64,000 nucleotides of DNA from Acidobacteriota bacterium (GTDB lineage: Bacteria; Acidobacteriota; Thermoanaerobaculia; Multivoradales; Multivoraceae). The notes under the pieces were generated by a model. That model did no database searches and was not told the origin of the DNA. It worked only from the letters and a program-made list of their open reading frames with translations. A program made the translations under genes and the position numbers. Each line of letters starts with the position of its first letter. The first letter of the stretch is position 1. This document shows positions 26,781 through 36,555 of this stretch, piece after piece. The stretch is from positions 267,338-331,337 of the forward strand of contig JAJCXN010000041.1 in assembly GCA_029263415.1 (NCBI GenBank), in the 5' to 3' direction.

Positions 26781-27925
26781 TGACCGTCGCGCTAGAACTC
26801 ACCTTGGCGCCGGATGTTGAACGGGCGCAAGGAGGCGACGTCGAGGCTTTTGCGCGACTGGTAGAGGGCACGTCGTCGATGGTCTGCGGTGTTGCATTCG
26901 CCATTGTGCGCGACTTGGCTGCGAGCGAGGACATCGCTCAGGACGTGTTCCTCTCGGTCTGGAAGGGCCTAGGGAAGCTGCAAAGCCCGAAGAGCTTTCT
27001 GCCGTGGCTGCGCCAGATGACGCGCAATCACGCCAACGGTTGGCTCAGGCGCGTGTACTCCCGAAGGGCCCACGATCATGATGACGACATGTTGGCCTTG
27101 GTCGCCGATCCGCAGCCCGGTGCTGACGCCTCGTTCGAGGAGCGAGAGAGCTTGCAGCTTGTAGCAAGTGCTTTGGAGAGCGTTCCGGATGAAGCTCGCG
27201 AAGTCTTGGTGCTGTACTACCGGGAAGGCCAATCAACTGCGCAGGTCGGTCAGTTGCTGGGACTATCGCGGGCTGCGGTGCGCAAGCGCTTGTCTAGGGC
27301 TCGCGAGTTGGTGCGCGACGACGTTGCTGCCAAGCTGAGACGTGGACTGGAGCGCACTGCTCCGGGCGCGGCTTTGGTGACCGCAATTGTCGCTTCGGTT
27401 GCGACCACGACGGGCCCGGCCAGCGCGCTCACAGTGGGTGGCTTGGCGGCTCGAGGTGCGGCTGCGGGTAGCTTCAAGTTTGGTGGCGTGTTGGCGGTTC
27501 TAGCAGCGCTCCCAGGAATTCTGGGTGGGGTTGCTGGAGTGGTCTTGGGCTTGCGCGATGAGTTTTTAGCTGCGATCGATGATCGAGAGATCAAACAGCT
27601 GGAGCGCCTCAGAGCAGTTGCTATCGCGACTGTCGTGTTGACGGCCCTAGGCCTGCTGTGGAGCGCCGGTACTGGAACCTGGGTTGCTCCAACTGTGGTA
27701 TCCATTCTGTTCATCAGTGCGCTTGGCGTGATCTTTCAGGTTTGGCTACCGCGGATCGCTCAGCGCAGGCTCGAGCACGAACTGGCGACTGATCCCGAGG
27801 CGCCTGAGCGACACCGGCAAAGGCGTCGTATCTCAATCCTCGGATTCGCGATCGGGGCGGTACTGAGCGCTGTCGGACTGATGGTCGGGTTATGGGCCAG
27901 CGGACTGGTTGGTTTTCCGTTCTAG
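26780..27925 (+). CDS. ECF-like RNA polymerase sigma factor with C-terminal membrane domain
   Basis: 381 aa, about twice the size of a plain ECF sigma factor. Sigma region 2 spans about 20-90, including DLAASEDIAQDVFLSVWKGL and FLPWLRQMTRNHANGWLRR. Region 4 spans about 130-180 (VPDEAREVLVLYYREGQSTAQVGQLLGLSRAAVRKRLSRAREL). Residues 197-378 then hold four or five hydrophobic segments (about 197-215, 236-258, 279-296, 301-322, 351-378). The sigma domains would therefore be tethered to the inner membrane, with no separate anti-sigma gene next to it. The hydrolase gene upstream is coupled to it. Release by proteolysis or direct activity at the membrane are both possible. Confidence 0.88.
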   Translation: MTVALELTLAPDVERAQGGDVEAFARLVEGTSSMVCGVAFAIVRDLAASEDIAQDVFLSVWKGLGKLQSPKSFLPWLRQMTRNHANGWLRRVYSRRAHDHDDDMLALVADPQPGADASFEERESLQLVASALESVPDEAREVLVLYYREGQSTAQVGQLLGLSRAAVRKRLSRARELVRDDVAAKLRRGLERTAPGAALVTAIVASVATTTGPASALTVGGLAARGAAAGSFKFGGVLAVLAALPGILGGVAGVVLGLRDEFLAAIDDREIKQLERLRAVAIATVVLTALGLLWSAGTGTWVAPTVVSILFISALGVIFQVWLPRIAQRRLEHELATDPEAPERHRQRRRISILGFAIGAVLSAVGLMVGLWASGLVGFPF

Positions 27926-28003
27926 GCTGCTAGTGCTCTCAGGATGCCAATGTGCGGCTCGCGGGGAGCGGTCGAAGACGTAGGACTGCACATCGAGGCA
28001 CCC

Positions 28004-28086
28004 CTATCCTGTTGGTTGTGACGGTGATGAGATCGATCGGAAGGGCAGAGGCGTTGGACTCGGGTCGATTTGACTCAACAGGATAG
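28004..28086. repeat. 11-bp perfect inverted repeat, 61 bases apart
   Basis: CTATCCTGTTG (28004-28014) and CAACAGGATAG (28076-28086) are perfect complements. They lie between the sigma-factor gene and the kinase gene, about 95 bases before the kinase start. They could close a long stem-loop in the transcript or form a two-site operator. The meaning is not known. Confidence 0.6.
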
Positions 28087-28180
28087 TGAGGTAGGCGTGC
28101 AGTTGACTGCCAATTGGACCCCGAGATGCGCGCTGGTCAGAAGGGGCTAAGCTCTGGCAAACGATGTGTAGTGCAACGAC

Positions 28181-30973
28181 ATGGCGATAGGGCCGCAATC
28201 CCCAGAGCAGGCGCCCGGCGGTCAAAGATCTGAGAATCCGCCTGCGAGTTCCGAGCGGGTCGCGGAACTGTTCGCCGAGGCTGTACCACTCGACTCTCGC
28301 GAGCGCGCTGGACTACTCAACGATCGCTGTTCGGGGGATCCAGCACTTCAAGCCGCCGTCGAAGACTTGCTCAAAGCGTACGCCGCGGCATCAGATGATG
28401 CTGATTGGCCGAAGCTGCTGAATCCTGATGAAGCAGCTGGCCTTCTCGAGGACGCGTACGGAGCCGAGTTCCTAGACGATGAGATCGACACATCCGTTCC
28501 GGTGGGTCCGTATCAGCTGCACGAGGTCCTTGGCCGTGGGGGTATGGGAGTGGTCTACCGTGCCACTCGCATTGAGGGCGGATTCGAACAGGAGGTTGCG
28601 CTCAAGGTGGTCCGAAAGGGCATGGACTCGCGAGCCGTGCTGCGGCGCTTTGAGCAGGAACGCCAGGTTCTCGCTCGACTGCACCATCCTAGTATCGCCA
28701 GTCTCCTGGACGGGGGCCTAAGCGCTGACGCACGGCCCTTCTTTGCGATGGAGCTGATTGAAGGCCTTTCGATAACCGAGTACTGCAAGCAGCACTGCCT
28801 CAGTATTGAACAGCGACTCGAACTCTTCTGTACGGTATGCGACGCGGTTCAGCATGCGCACGGAAACTTGATTGTGCATCGCGATCTCAAGCCGTCGAAT
28901 ATTCTGGTCGACGCCAGTGGCCGGTTGAAGTTGCTCGACTTTGGCATTGCGCGCGTCTTGTCCGCAGGATCGGAGGCTAGCTCAAGCATGCTGACCGAGA
29001 CCAACAGCTGGCTGATGACGCCCGAGTACGCAGCGCCCGAACAATTGACCGGCGGCCAGATTACGATTGCCACCGATGTGTACGCTTTGGGAATCCTCCT
29101 CTACGAGCTGTTGTCCGGCAAGCGGCCGCATCAGGATGCAGGGTCCGATCGACAAGCGGTCCTAGCCCGCGCCCTCAGTGACGTCGATCCCAAACCGCCC
29201 TCGAGCACGGTAGCCAACGCTGTTGCTTCGACACCTCACAGTGATTCTGGGTTGCAACGACGCTTGCGGGGTGACCTTGACGCGATCGTTCTCAAGGCAC
29301 TGCGCACGGCGCCGGCCCAGCGGTATGCGACGGCGCTAGCGCTACAGGAGGATGTGCAACGGCATCTGGATGGCCTGCCGGTGAAGGCTCGGCGTGACTC
29401 AGCGCTCTATCGAACCAAGAAGTTCCTACTCAGGCACCGGGTCGCTTGCGGCGCTGTAGCCTTGATCTTCAGTGTCGCTGCAGCGGCTGGAACTGCTCTG
29501 GTTCGCGAGCAAGCACGGACCGCGCGAGAGCGTGACAATGCCAACGAGGTCAAGGAGTTTGTGCTTGGCCTGTTCGATCTGTCGGACCCGAATCAGAGCA
29601 AGGGCCAGCAATTGACCGTGCAAGAGATGCTTGATCTGGGCGCAGAGCGAACCCAGCGCGACTTGAGCGGACAACCCGAAGTGCAGGCCGAGATTGCGAT
29701 GACCTTGGCACGGTTAAGACAGGATCACGGTCAGCTCGATTCTGCCCGGACACTGTTTCAACAAGCCCTGGACCTGCGAACGGAGGCGCTCGGCCCCAAC
29801 CACCCTTCGCTCGCTGAGAGCCTGCGAGGGTTAGCAGGTGTGGCCTACGATGCAGCGCACTATGATCGCGCGGAATCGCTGCATCGCCAGGCTCTCGCTA
29901 TCGCGCGCGCGCATTCGGACGACGAATCGGTGGGCGCCTCGCTCTCCGCGTTGTCCGAATCGATTCGCGCACGCGGCAGGTATCAAGAAGCGGAGACCGT
30001 GGCGCGCGAGGGACTCGACTTCCATCGCCGTCTGCACTCGGGTGATCACCCAATGATCGCGAACAGCTTGGTCGACGTGGGCGTTGCCGTCTATCTCCAA
30101 GGCGACTACACGATGGCCCAGCCGTTGTATTCCGAGGCACTCGCAATGCAACGAAGGTTGTTTGGCGACCAGCATCTCGACATCGCAGAAACGCTCAATC
30201 GCCTCGGTCTCCTATTCAAGCGAGCAGCTAACGAAGCCGCAGCTGGTGAGCATCTCAGTGGTGCGCTCGAGATCTATCGCAGTCTCTTGGGGCCCGATCA
30301 CACCCTAGTGGCCACCGTCACCGATAGCCTGGCCGGGGTCTTGTTTCGGTCCGGTCGCCAGGCCGAAGCGCTAGCTCTTGCAGAAGAGGGGCTAGAAATC
30401 CAGCGACGCGTGTCCGGGCCCGAGCACCCCAACGTTGCCACTGCCGCGATTAACCTCGCGCTCATGTATCACCGGTCAGGCCTTCACGACCAAGCGATTG
30501 AGCTCGACTACGAGGCCCTCGCCATTTATCGAACGGCGCATGGCAACGTGCATCCCTACGTCGGGGTTGCTCTGAAGAACCTCGGGACGAAACTGCGTCG
30601 CGGCGGTCGGCTAGACGAAGCTGCGACAGTGCTCCGAGAGCACTACGAACTCGAAAGACAGCTGGAGTCGCCGCATGGTGCAGCTGTCGCAGATGCGGCG
30701 ATCGGACTTGGGTTGGTGGAGCGTGATCGCCGCCGATTTGCAAAGGCTGAGACACTCTTTTCAGAGGCGCTCCGCTTGTGCCAGTCAAACGAGCCGCAGG
30801 ATTTGGCCTTGGCCGCGATGTCGCTGATTTCCTGGGCGAAGATGCGCGTTGCGGAGAGTCGTTCGGCCGAAGCGCGCACACTTTTGGAGGAGGCCGAACA
30901 AAAGCTCGGTGCTGAAGGTGTGGCTCGAGCCGACTTGGTCGCAGCTCTCGAAAGGGTGCGCGGTTCGTTTTAG
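28181..30973 (+). CDS. serine/threonine protein kinase with TPR sensor region
   Basis: 930 aa. Residues 1-105 are a hydrophilic region seen in acidobacterial kinases. The kinase domain spans about 108-390: glycine loop GRGGMG at 118-123, VALKVV with Lys142, HRDLKPSN with Asp235 and DFG at 253-255, all intact. A single TM helix lies near 425-445. The rest (about 450-920) is a series of 42-residue TPRs of the kinesin-light-chain type, each with a G-x-x-HP or GPDHP motif between repeats. The kinase faces the cytosol and the TPRs the periplasm. It probably transduces a protein-binding signal. It is not coupled to the sigma gene (255-base gap) but lies on the same strand. Confidence 0.93.
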   Translation: MAIGPQSPEQAPGGQRSENPPASSERVAELFAEAVPLDSRERAGLLNDRCSGDPALQAAVEDLLKAYAAASDDADWPKLLNPDEAAGLLEDAYGAEFLDDEIDTSVPVGPYQLHEVLGRGGMGVVYRATRIEGGFEQEVALKVVRKGMDSRAVLRRFEQERQVLARLHHPSIASLLDGGLSADARPFFAMELIEGLSITEYCKQHCLSIEQRLELFCTVCDAVQHAHGNLIVHRDLKPSNILVDASGRLKLLDFGIARVLSAGSEASSSMLTETNSWLMTPEYAAPEQLTGGQITIATDVYALGILLYELLSGKRPHQDAGSDRQAVLARALSDVDPKPPSSTVANAVASTPHSDSGLQRRLRGDLDAIVLKALRTAPAQRYATALALQEDVQRHLDGLPVKARRDSALYRTKKFLLRHRVACGAVALIFSVAAAAGTALVREQARTARERDNANEVKEFVLGLFDLSDPNQSKGQQLTVQEMLDLGAERTQRDLSGQPEVQAEIAMTLARLRQDHGQLDSARTLFQQALDLRTEALGPNHPSLAESLRGLAGVAYDAAHYDRAESLHRQALAIARAHSDDESVGASLSALSESIRARGRYQEAETVAREGLDFHRRLHSGDHPMIANSLVDVGVAVYLQGDYTMAQPLYSEALAMQRRLFGDQHLDIAETLNRLGLLFKRAANEAAAGEHLSGALEIYRSLLGPDHTLVATVTDSLAGVLFRSGRQAEALALAEEGLEIQRRVSGPEHPNVATAAINLALMYHRSGLHDQAIELDYEALAIYRTAHGNVHPYVGVALKNLGTKLRRGGRLDEAATVLREHYELERQLESPHGAAVADAAIGLGLVERDRRRFAKAETLFSEALRLCQSNEPQDLALAAMSLISWAKMRVAESRSAEARTLLEEAEQKLGAEGVARADLVAALERVRGSF

Positions 30974-31193
30974 AGTGACTCAGGCCTGAACCGATCTGGG
31001 CCTGAACCGAAGGGTCAACCGGCGGTTTCACTCGACGCTGTGAAGGCGAGGTTGCCGCTATCTGCCGACGACTTAGAAGGCGGATCGGCTGGAGCGCGCT
31101 CATCCGCGCCGCTCTGAGAACACCTCACAGCGCTGGGTCGGGCGATGGCTCACGCTCTCAGCGCGCGCCGCTACATTGCTCTATCATCGCCCC

Positions 31194-31790
31194 ATGAGAT
31201 TGTCCCAACGCTTGTTCTCGATGATGTGCGTCCTCGGCGCAGTGATCTTGGTACCCCAGGCATCCTTGAGTGCTCAGTGGTTCCCCGACGGCCCCAGATC
31301 CGCGGCGGCGGAGCAGCTGGCTAGTCAACTGCGAGAGCAGAAACTGGCTCCGAATGCCCTCAGCCCGGATGAGTTCACTGCCAGGGTGAGGGCACTGATT
31401 GACGCGATGGCGACCAACATCGAGACGCTCGGGGTCGAGGGCCTCAAGCGCGAGGCTCCGGTCTTTGTCGACATTAAGATGCCGCCGTCAGACCGCCCAC
31501 TGCTGCAGCTGCTAAATACCTATGCCATGTGCACTTTGCCTCTGCACTTGGAACTTGCTGTTGACGATGATCAGCGGCTCTACGTGATGGTGGGGGAGAT
31601 GGCAGTCATGGTAGTGAGTGCGTTTCTTCGCCATGAGTATCTCGAGTCCGGTGGGACGGACCAAGAGATCAAGGTGGCGATGACCAGCGAGCGGATTCTG
31701 GCGCTCTCCAACGATGTGCAAGTCAAGCAAGAACTCCGGGATCACGTGAGCATGACGTGTGCCGGACCACTAGCGCAGATCACTCAATAG
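31194..31790 (+). CDS. small exported protein of unknown function
   Basis: 198 aa. The ATG at 31194 starts a clear signal peptide (MRLSQRLF, hydrophobic core, ASLSA-Q); an in-frame TTG at 31176 would spoil it. The mature part is mostly helical, with no Cys pair or metal motif. It contains a central hydrophobic stretch (VMVGEMAVMVVSAFLRHEYLESGG), so it may associate with a membrane or a partner. I do not recognise the family. It is followed after 118 bases by the tricorn-like gene on the same strand. Confidence 0.68.
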   Translation: MRLSQRLFSMMCVLGAVILVPQASLSAQWFPDGPRSAAAEQLASQLREQKLAPNALSPDEFTARVRALIDAMATNIETLGVEGLKREAPVFVDIKMPPSDRPLLQLLNTYAMCTLPLHLELAVDDDQRLYVMVGEMAVMVVSAFLRHEYLESGGTDQEIKVAMTSERILALSNDVQVKQELRDHVSMTCAGPLAQITQ

Positions 31791-31908
31791 CGCGATTCAG
31801 GGATGGAGTGTCCGGTTGAGGCTGCTGTAGGGTTGGCGGGATGGTGTCGCGCTGCATGACGACCATCTCCATCGTTTCAACCTTCTTCTCTGTTTTGGGG
31901 GGCTTTCC

Positions 31909-34900
31909 GTGCGACTGTCGACTCTGCTAGCGCTGGCCTTTGTGGCCACCACCATCATCCTTCCGCCAGCGACTGCCGAACAGGCTCGCCTGCTCCGTCA
32001 GCCAACGCTCAGCGCTGATCACATCGCTTTTGTCTACGCCTCGGACATCTGGATCGTTGATCGCGCCGGCGGTGCGGCTCGACGCCTCACCAGCACTCAG
32101 GCGGTCGAGACCAATCCACACTTTTCACCCGACGGTAGCCAGGTTGCGTTCAGTTCCAATCGATCTGGGGACCAAGCGGTCTATGTGTTGCCAATTCGCG
32201 GCGGTACGCCCGAGCGACTGACCTGGCATCCGGCCGGCGCAGCCTCGCGCGGTTGGACGCCGGATGGGACGCGAGTGCTGTATGCGTCGAGCCGCGGAAC
32301 TGCTCCATCTGGTTACAACCGCCTGTGGACCGTGAGCGTCAACGGGGGCCCCTCCACCATGCTGCCAGCACCGTGGGGTTACGACGGGTCGCTTGCGCCC
32401 GATGGGTCTTCGCTGATTGTCGATCGGGTCTCTCGCTGGGACCAAGAGTGGCGCCACTATCGAGGCGGGCAGAACACGGCCTTGACGGTGCTGGACCTCG
32501 ATGATCTCAGTGAGACGTTCTTGCCTCATGACCGCACCACCGACATTCAGCCGCTGTGGATTGACGACACGGTCTATTTCCTGTCGGATCGCAGCTGGAC
32601 CATGAATGTGTTCTCGGTTCGACCCGGCGCTGCAGGTGCCGACGTGGCGCAGCTCACCGACTACGACGGGGCGGACATCAAGTGGCTCGATGGTCACGAT
32701 GGCACTCTGGTCTTCGAGCGCGACGGATACCTCCACCTGATGTCAGCGGGTACTGGAAGCGGTCCATCGTCGCCAACTCAAGTCGAGATCACTATTGACG
32801 GCGACTTCCCATGGATGGAACCACAGTGGGAAGACGTCGGCGACAGGGCTCGCTCGGCAGCGATTTCTCCGAGCGGCCAACGCGCCATCTTCGAGGCACG
32901 TGGCGAGATCTTTACGGTACCGGTCGAACATGGTGACACGCGCAATCTGACCAAGTCGTCGGGTGTCGCTGACCGCGCGCCAGTGTGGTCTCCTGATGGA
33001 GATGAGGTGGCCTGGTTCTCCGATCCTGGCGACGGCTACCGACTGCTCTTGGGCAGCCAAGACGGCCTCGGCGATGTGCGTAGTTTCCCCTTGGGCGAAT
33101 CGAAGATGGTGTGGGAACCGACCTGGTCCCCAGATGGCAAGCACATCGCGTTCGTTGACGACGATGTGCGGGTGCGGGTGTTCGCTGTTGAGAGCGGCCA
33201 GATCAAGACGGTCGACATTGGCGGCACCAATCTCGAACGTGGTGGCATGGGGCTGGTGTGGTCGCCAGACTCACAGTGGTTGGCCTACTCCAAGACTCAT
33301 CCCAACAATTTGCGACGCGTCGTCGTTTGGTCGCTCGAAGACGGGCTCAATCGCGTGATCACCGACGCCATGGCAGATGCTGCTGCTCCGGCTTGGGATC
33401 GCGGTGGCAAGTACATCTACTTCCTGGCGAGCACCGAGCTGGCGCTTGGCTCGGGCTGGGCCAACACCAGCTCGATGGAGTCCGATCCGCGCTATGCGCC
33501 CTACCTGGTGTTGCTTGGCAAAGACGCTGCGACACCGTTTGAACCGCGCAGCGATGAAGAGAGCGGGCCCGACTCCGAAGACGATTCCGAAGAAGACGCC
33601 GAAGACAATGGCGAAGACGAATCCGAAGACGATGACACCGATTCTGGTTCTGCCAAGACCGCCAAGAAATCCAAAAAAGGCGATTCGAAGACGGCCGATT
33701 CGCGCGGTGGCAAGAGCGATGACAATGCAGGACCGGACGGGGAAGATGACAAAGAGGTCAAGGTTGCCATCGACTTCGCTGGCATCCAACAGCGCGTCGT
33801 TCCGCTCGGGATGCCCACCAGTCGCTATTTCTCAACCGTCGCAGGCCCCGCCGATTCGGTCTTCATTCTCGAAGGACAACCGGACGGCCCACCCGTGCTT
33901 CACAAGTTCTCGCTCGAAGAGCGCGAAGCATCTGAGTTCGTGGTGGGAGCGCGGCAGGTGTCGGTCTCTGCTGATGGTTCTAAACTGCTCTATCGCGGTG
34001 GTGGCGGATGGAGCGTTGTCGGTACGGCTTCAAAGCCCTCGCCGGGTGGTGGCAAGGGAGGCGCCAAGGGTGGTGGAAGCCTCGACCTTGATCTCCAGAT
34101 GAAGCTCGATCGCACGGCCGAATGGCGCCAACTTTTTGATGAGGCGTGGCGCTATCAGCGCGACTTCTTCTATGACCCCAACATGCACGGTCGAGACTGG
34201 GACGAGGTTAAGACGCGCTATCAACCACTGGTGGAGCACGTGCGCCATCGCAGTGATCTCAACTACCTCTTGGATCAAGTTAACGGCGAACTCTCAGTCG
34301 GTCACAGCTTCGTGTTTGGGGGAGACATGCCAGACGGCCCCAGTTCTCGCGCGGGATTGTTGGGCGCGGATCTGGTGGCTGATGATGGGCGCTGGAAGAT
34401 CTCCCGTATCTATACGTACGAGAGCTGGAACCCTAATCTGAAGGCACCGTTGCAACGGCCGGGACTGAAGGTCGAAGTCGGTGAGTACATCCTGGCGATT
34501 GACGGAGTGGAACTCACCGCCTCCGACGATCCCTACCGTCTTCTGGACGGCACCGCCGGACGCCAGACGGTGCTCCATGTGAGCGATGGCACAACCATGG
34601 AGGGTGCAACCAAGATCATCGTCGAACCGATCCGCAGCGAGAACGGACTGCGTCGACGGGCTTGGGTCGAAGACAATCGACGTCGCGTTGAGGAGCTTTC
34701 GGGCGGGCGACTGGCCTACATCTGGGTGCCGAACACGGGCGGCCAAGGCGTCGGGTCGTTCAATCGATATCTCTTTGCGCAGCAAGACAAAGACGGCGCG
34801 GTGATCGACGAACGATTCAACGGCGGCGGTCTACTTGACGACTACATGGTCGACCTGATGACCCGAAAGCCACGAGCTGGCATTACCAACGAAGTGCCCG

Positions 34901-35325
34901 AAGGGGCGCCCATTAGACTGCCGGCTGGGATCCTCGGTCCGAAGGCGCTTTTGATCAACGAGATGGCTGGCTCTGGTGGCGACTTTTTCCCGTGGGTGTT
35001 TCGCCAACAGAAAGCAGGTCCTCTCATCGGCAAACGCACCTGGGGCGGGCTGGTTAAATCGTCGGTGCACTATCCGATGATCGATGGCGGTGCGCTGACG
35101 GCGCCCGACAACGCAGTGTTCGATCCCGTAAAGGGTGAGTGGGTTGGCGAGAACAAGGGGATTGCTCCTGATATTGAGGTGTATCAGGACGCCAAGTCGA
35201 TCAATGCCGGCGGTGACCCGCAGCTCGAACGGGCGGTTACCGTGCTGCTCGAAGAGCTAGAGGCGAACCCCCCGATGCAGGTGGTGCCACCCAAGTTTCC
35301 GACGCCGGCAATCCCGCCTCAGTAG
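31909..35325 (+). CDS. tricorn-type protease (S41 family) with acidic linker
   Basis: 1138 aa from a GTG at 31909 with GGGG upstream. A signal peptide covers residues 1-23 (PATA-E). Residues 25-540 are a WD40/beta-propeller region with many SPDG and WSPD repeats. Residues about 545-618 form an extreme Asp/Glu/Ser/Lys-rich linker not found in archaeal tricorn. The second propeller part, a PDZ-like domain (about 810-880) and the S41 core follow. The nucleophile is probably Ser1022 in AGSGGD; His in GELSVGHSF and Glu in GEWVGE are the other catalytic candidates. Tricorn relatives degrade peptides of 7-8 residues into smaller units. The signal peptide places this one outside the cytosol, in line with other bacterial homologues. 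Confidence 0.93.
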   Translation: MRLSTLLALAFVATTIILPPATAEQARLLRQPTLSADHIAFVYASDIWIVDRAGGAARRLTSTQAVETNPHFSPDGSQVAFSSNRSGDQAVYVLPIRGGTPERLTWHPAGAASRGWTPDGTRVLYASSRGTAPSGYNRLWTVSVNGGPSTMLPAPWGYDGSLAPDGSSLIVDRVSRWDQEWRHYRGGQNTALTVLDLDDLSETFLPHDRTTDIQPLWIDDTVYFLSDRSWTMNVFSVRPGAAGADVAQLTDYDGADIKWLDGHDGTLVFERDGYLHLMSAGTGSGPSSPTQVEITIDGDFPWMEPQWEDVGDRARSAAISPSGQRAIFEARGEIFTVPVEHGDTRNLTKSSGVADRAPVWSPDGDEVAWFSDPGDGYRLLLGSQDGLGDVRSFPLGESKMVWEPTWSPDGKHIAFVDDDVRVRVFAVESGQIKTVDIGGTNLERGGMGLVWSPDSQWLAYSKTHPNNLRRVVVWSLEDGLNRVITDAMADAAAPAWDRGGKYIYFLASTELALGSGWANTSSMESDPRYAPYLVLLGKDAATPFEPRSDEESGPDSEDDSEEDAEDNGEDESEDDDTDSGSAKTAKKSKKGDSKTADSRGGKSDDNAGPDGEDDKEVKVAIDFAGIQQRVVPLGMPTSRYFSTVAGPADSVFILEGQPDGPPVLHKFSLEEREASEFVVGARQVSVSADGSKLLYRGGGGWSVVGTASKPSPGGGKGGAKGGGSLDLDLQMKLDRTAEWRQLFDEAWRYQRDFFYDPNMHGRDWDEVKTRYQPLVEHVRHRSDLNYLLDQVNGELSVGHSFVFGGDMPDGPSSRAGLLGADLVADDGRWKISRIYTYESWNPNLKAPLQRPGLKVEVGEYILAIDGVELTASDDPYRLLDGTAGRQTVLHVSDGTTMEGATKIIVEPIRSENGLRRRAWVEDNRRRVEELSGGRLAYIWVPNTGGQGVGSFNRYLFAQQDKDGAVIDERFNGGGLLDDYMVDLMTRKPRAGITNEVPEGAPIRLPAGILGPKALLINEMAGSGGDFFPWVFRQQKAGPLIGKRTWGGLVKSSVHYPMIDGGALTAPDNAVFDPVKGEWVGENKGIAPDIEVYQDAKSINAGGDPQLERAVTVLLEELEANPPMQVVPPKFPTPAIPPQ

Positions 35326-35445
35326 GGCGCGAGGCTGCCCGCACCTCAGTTAGGGTGTGAGTTCTTCGTTCGCGGTCGATAGCTGCATCCGATCGCGGCC
35401 TCGGGTCGGGCATGCTCACGGCTGCAGCCTCCTTGCACGATCTTT

Positions 35446-36555
35446 CTACAGCTCGACGATGAGCCCTTGATCTGGCGGTATCCGGCCCGTGCAGACGTCG
35501 TCGAAGATGGCGTCGAGGCCTTGCAAGCCGTCGAGCTTCTTGAGCTTGAGCCAGTCGCCGCTCTTCGACGCGGTCTCGCTCAGGAAGGTCGACGACTTGT
35601 CCGCGAATCCTTGAGGGCCCCAGTCCTTCATGCGCTGCTGTATGTGGCTCGGAGCAAAGAAGAACTCGCTGCGTTCGGCAATGATCTGTGGCGTTGGTCC
35701 CGCTTGGTCCCAGTGGGTGAGACCGACGTTGATGGTCTTGATCATGTGGTCACCTAGGTGGGCGTGCAGGCGTCCAAGCACCTCGCCGTTGCCCGACATG
35801 TCGACGATAACGCTGGGCACATGGTTGTCGATCCGCTCGAGGTCGTCGTAGGTGACGCTGGTGTCATAGAGCCCTAGGCTCTCGACTAACTCTCTGTTGC
35901 GTGGTGAGGTGATGCCGACCACAGGAGGTGAGGTGTTGTCGCCATCGAGTGCGTAGGCGAGACCGATGCTGGTCTTGCTGGAGGCGCTGACAATGATCAC
36001 CTGCTTGGCGTTGTACCAGTCGTTGTCTTGGAGCACATCCCACAGGCAGAACGAGGTCACATGGAGCGGCCACAAGAGCATGCGCAAGGCATCGTTGGCC
36101 TGGTCGTAGCCAGGCTCAGCATTGACTCGGCGGTAGATGTTGTAACCCGCTGGTAGGTGTGAGCGATGGGTGGCGCCATCAAAGAACTGGCCAGCAGAGA
36201 CGTGCACCGGCTTGATCTTGAGATGGGTTGCTGGAGGCCAGTATCCGAACAGTCGCTCACCGACAGGCACGTCTTCGGCCTTCGAAGCGATGACCTCGGC
36301 AAATCCCCAAACCGGCATCAGGCCCCATTCAGCGGTGTCGCCATCGCCTTCGCTTGCAACACTGCTGGCGGGCGGGAAGAACTGCCAGTAGCCGATGCGA
36401 TCGCCAGTTGCCGCGTAGGTGATGTTGTTGGCGGTAACGGCGAAGTGATCGACCTTGGCCAGGACTTCGCCTTCGGCGAGATCGCCGCCAGCGATTGAAG
36501 TTTCAACGATGCGAGTGGTGGAGAAGCGGTCTTTGCGGATCTGAAGTTCGGTCAT
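35446..36555 (-). CDS. DUF2855 family protein
   Basis: 369 aa. The family is recognised by LAEGEVLAKVDHFAVTANNITYAATGD at the N-terminus and by GYDQANDALRMLLWPLHVTSFCLWDVL. The N-terminal half resembles the GroES-like domain of medium-chain dehydrogenases, and IVSASSKTSIGLAYAL resembles a degenerate dinucleotide-binding region, so an NAD(P)H-linked reductase fold is likely. No zinc ligands are seen. Its ATG overlaps the stop of the FAD-dependent gene (ATGA). That coupling makes it a probable partner in one reaction or pathway. Confidence 0.85.
   Translation of the reverse strand: MTELQIRKDRFSTTRIVETSIAGGDLAEGEVLAKVDHFAVTANNITYAATGDRIGYWQFFPPASSVASEGDGDTAEWGLMPVWGFAEVIASKAEDVPVGERLFGYWPPATHLKIKPVHVSAGQFFDGATHRSHLPAGYNIYRRVNAEPGYDQANDALRMLLWPLHVTSFCLWDVLQDNDWYNAKQVIIVSASSKTSIGLAYALDGDNTSPPVVGITSPRNRELVESLGLYDTSVTYDDLERIDNHVPSVIVDMSGNGEVLGRLHAHLGDHMIKTINVGLTHWDQAGPTPQIIAERSEFFFAPSHIQQRMKDWGPQGFADKSSTFLSETASKSGDWLKLKKLDGLQGLDAIFDDVCTGRIPPDQGLIVEL

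Noticed and set aside
30462-31103. Minus-strand open frame of 213 codons at the end of the kinase gene
   Set aside because: Mostly antisense to the TPR region; composition is Arg/Pro-rich and lacks a start with a ribosome site.
33377-34102. Plus-strand open frame of 241 codons in another frame of the tricorn-like gene
   Set aside because: Low-complexity Lys/Pro/Thr composition that mirrors the acidic-linker codons read in the wrong frame.
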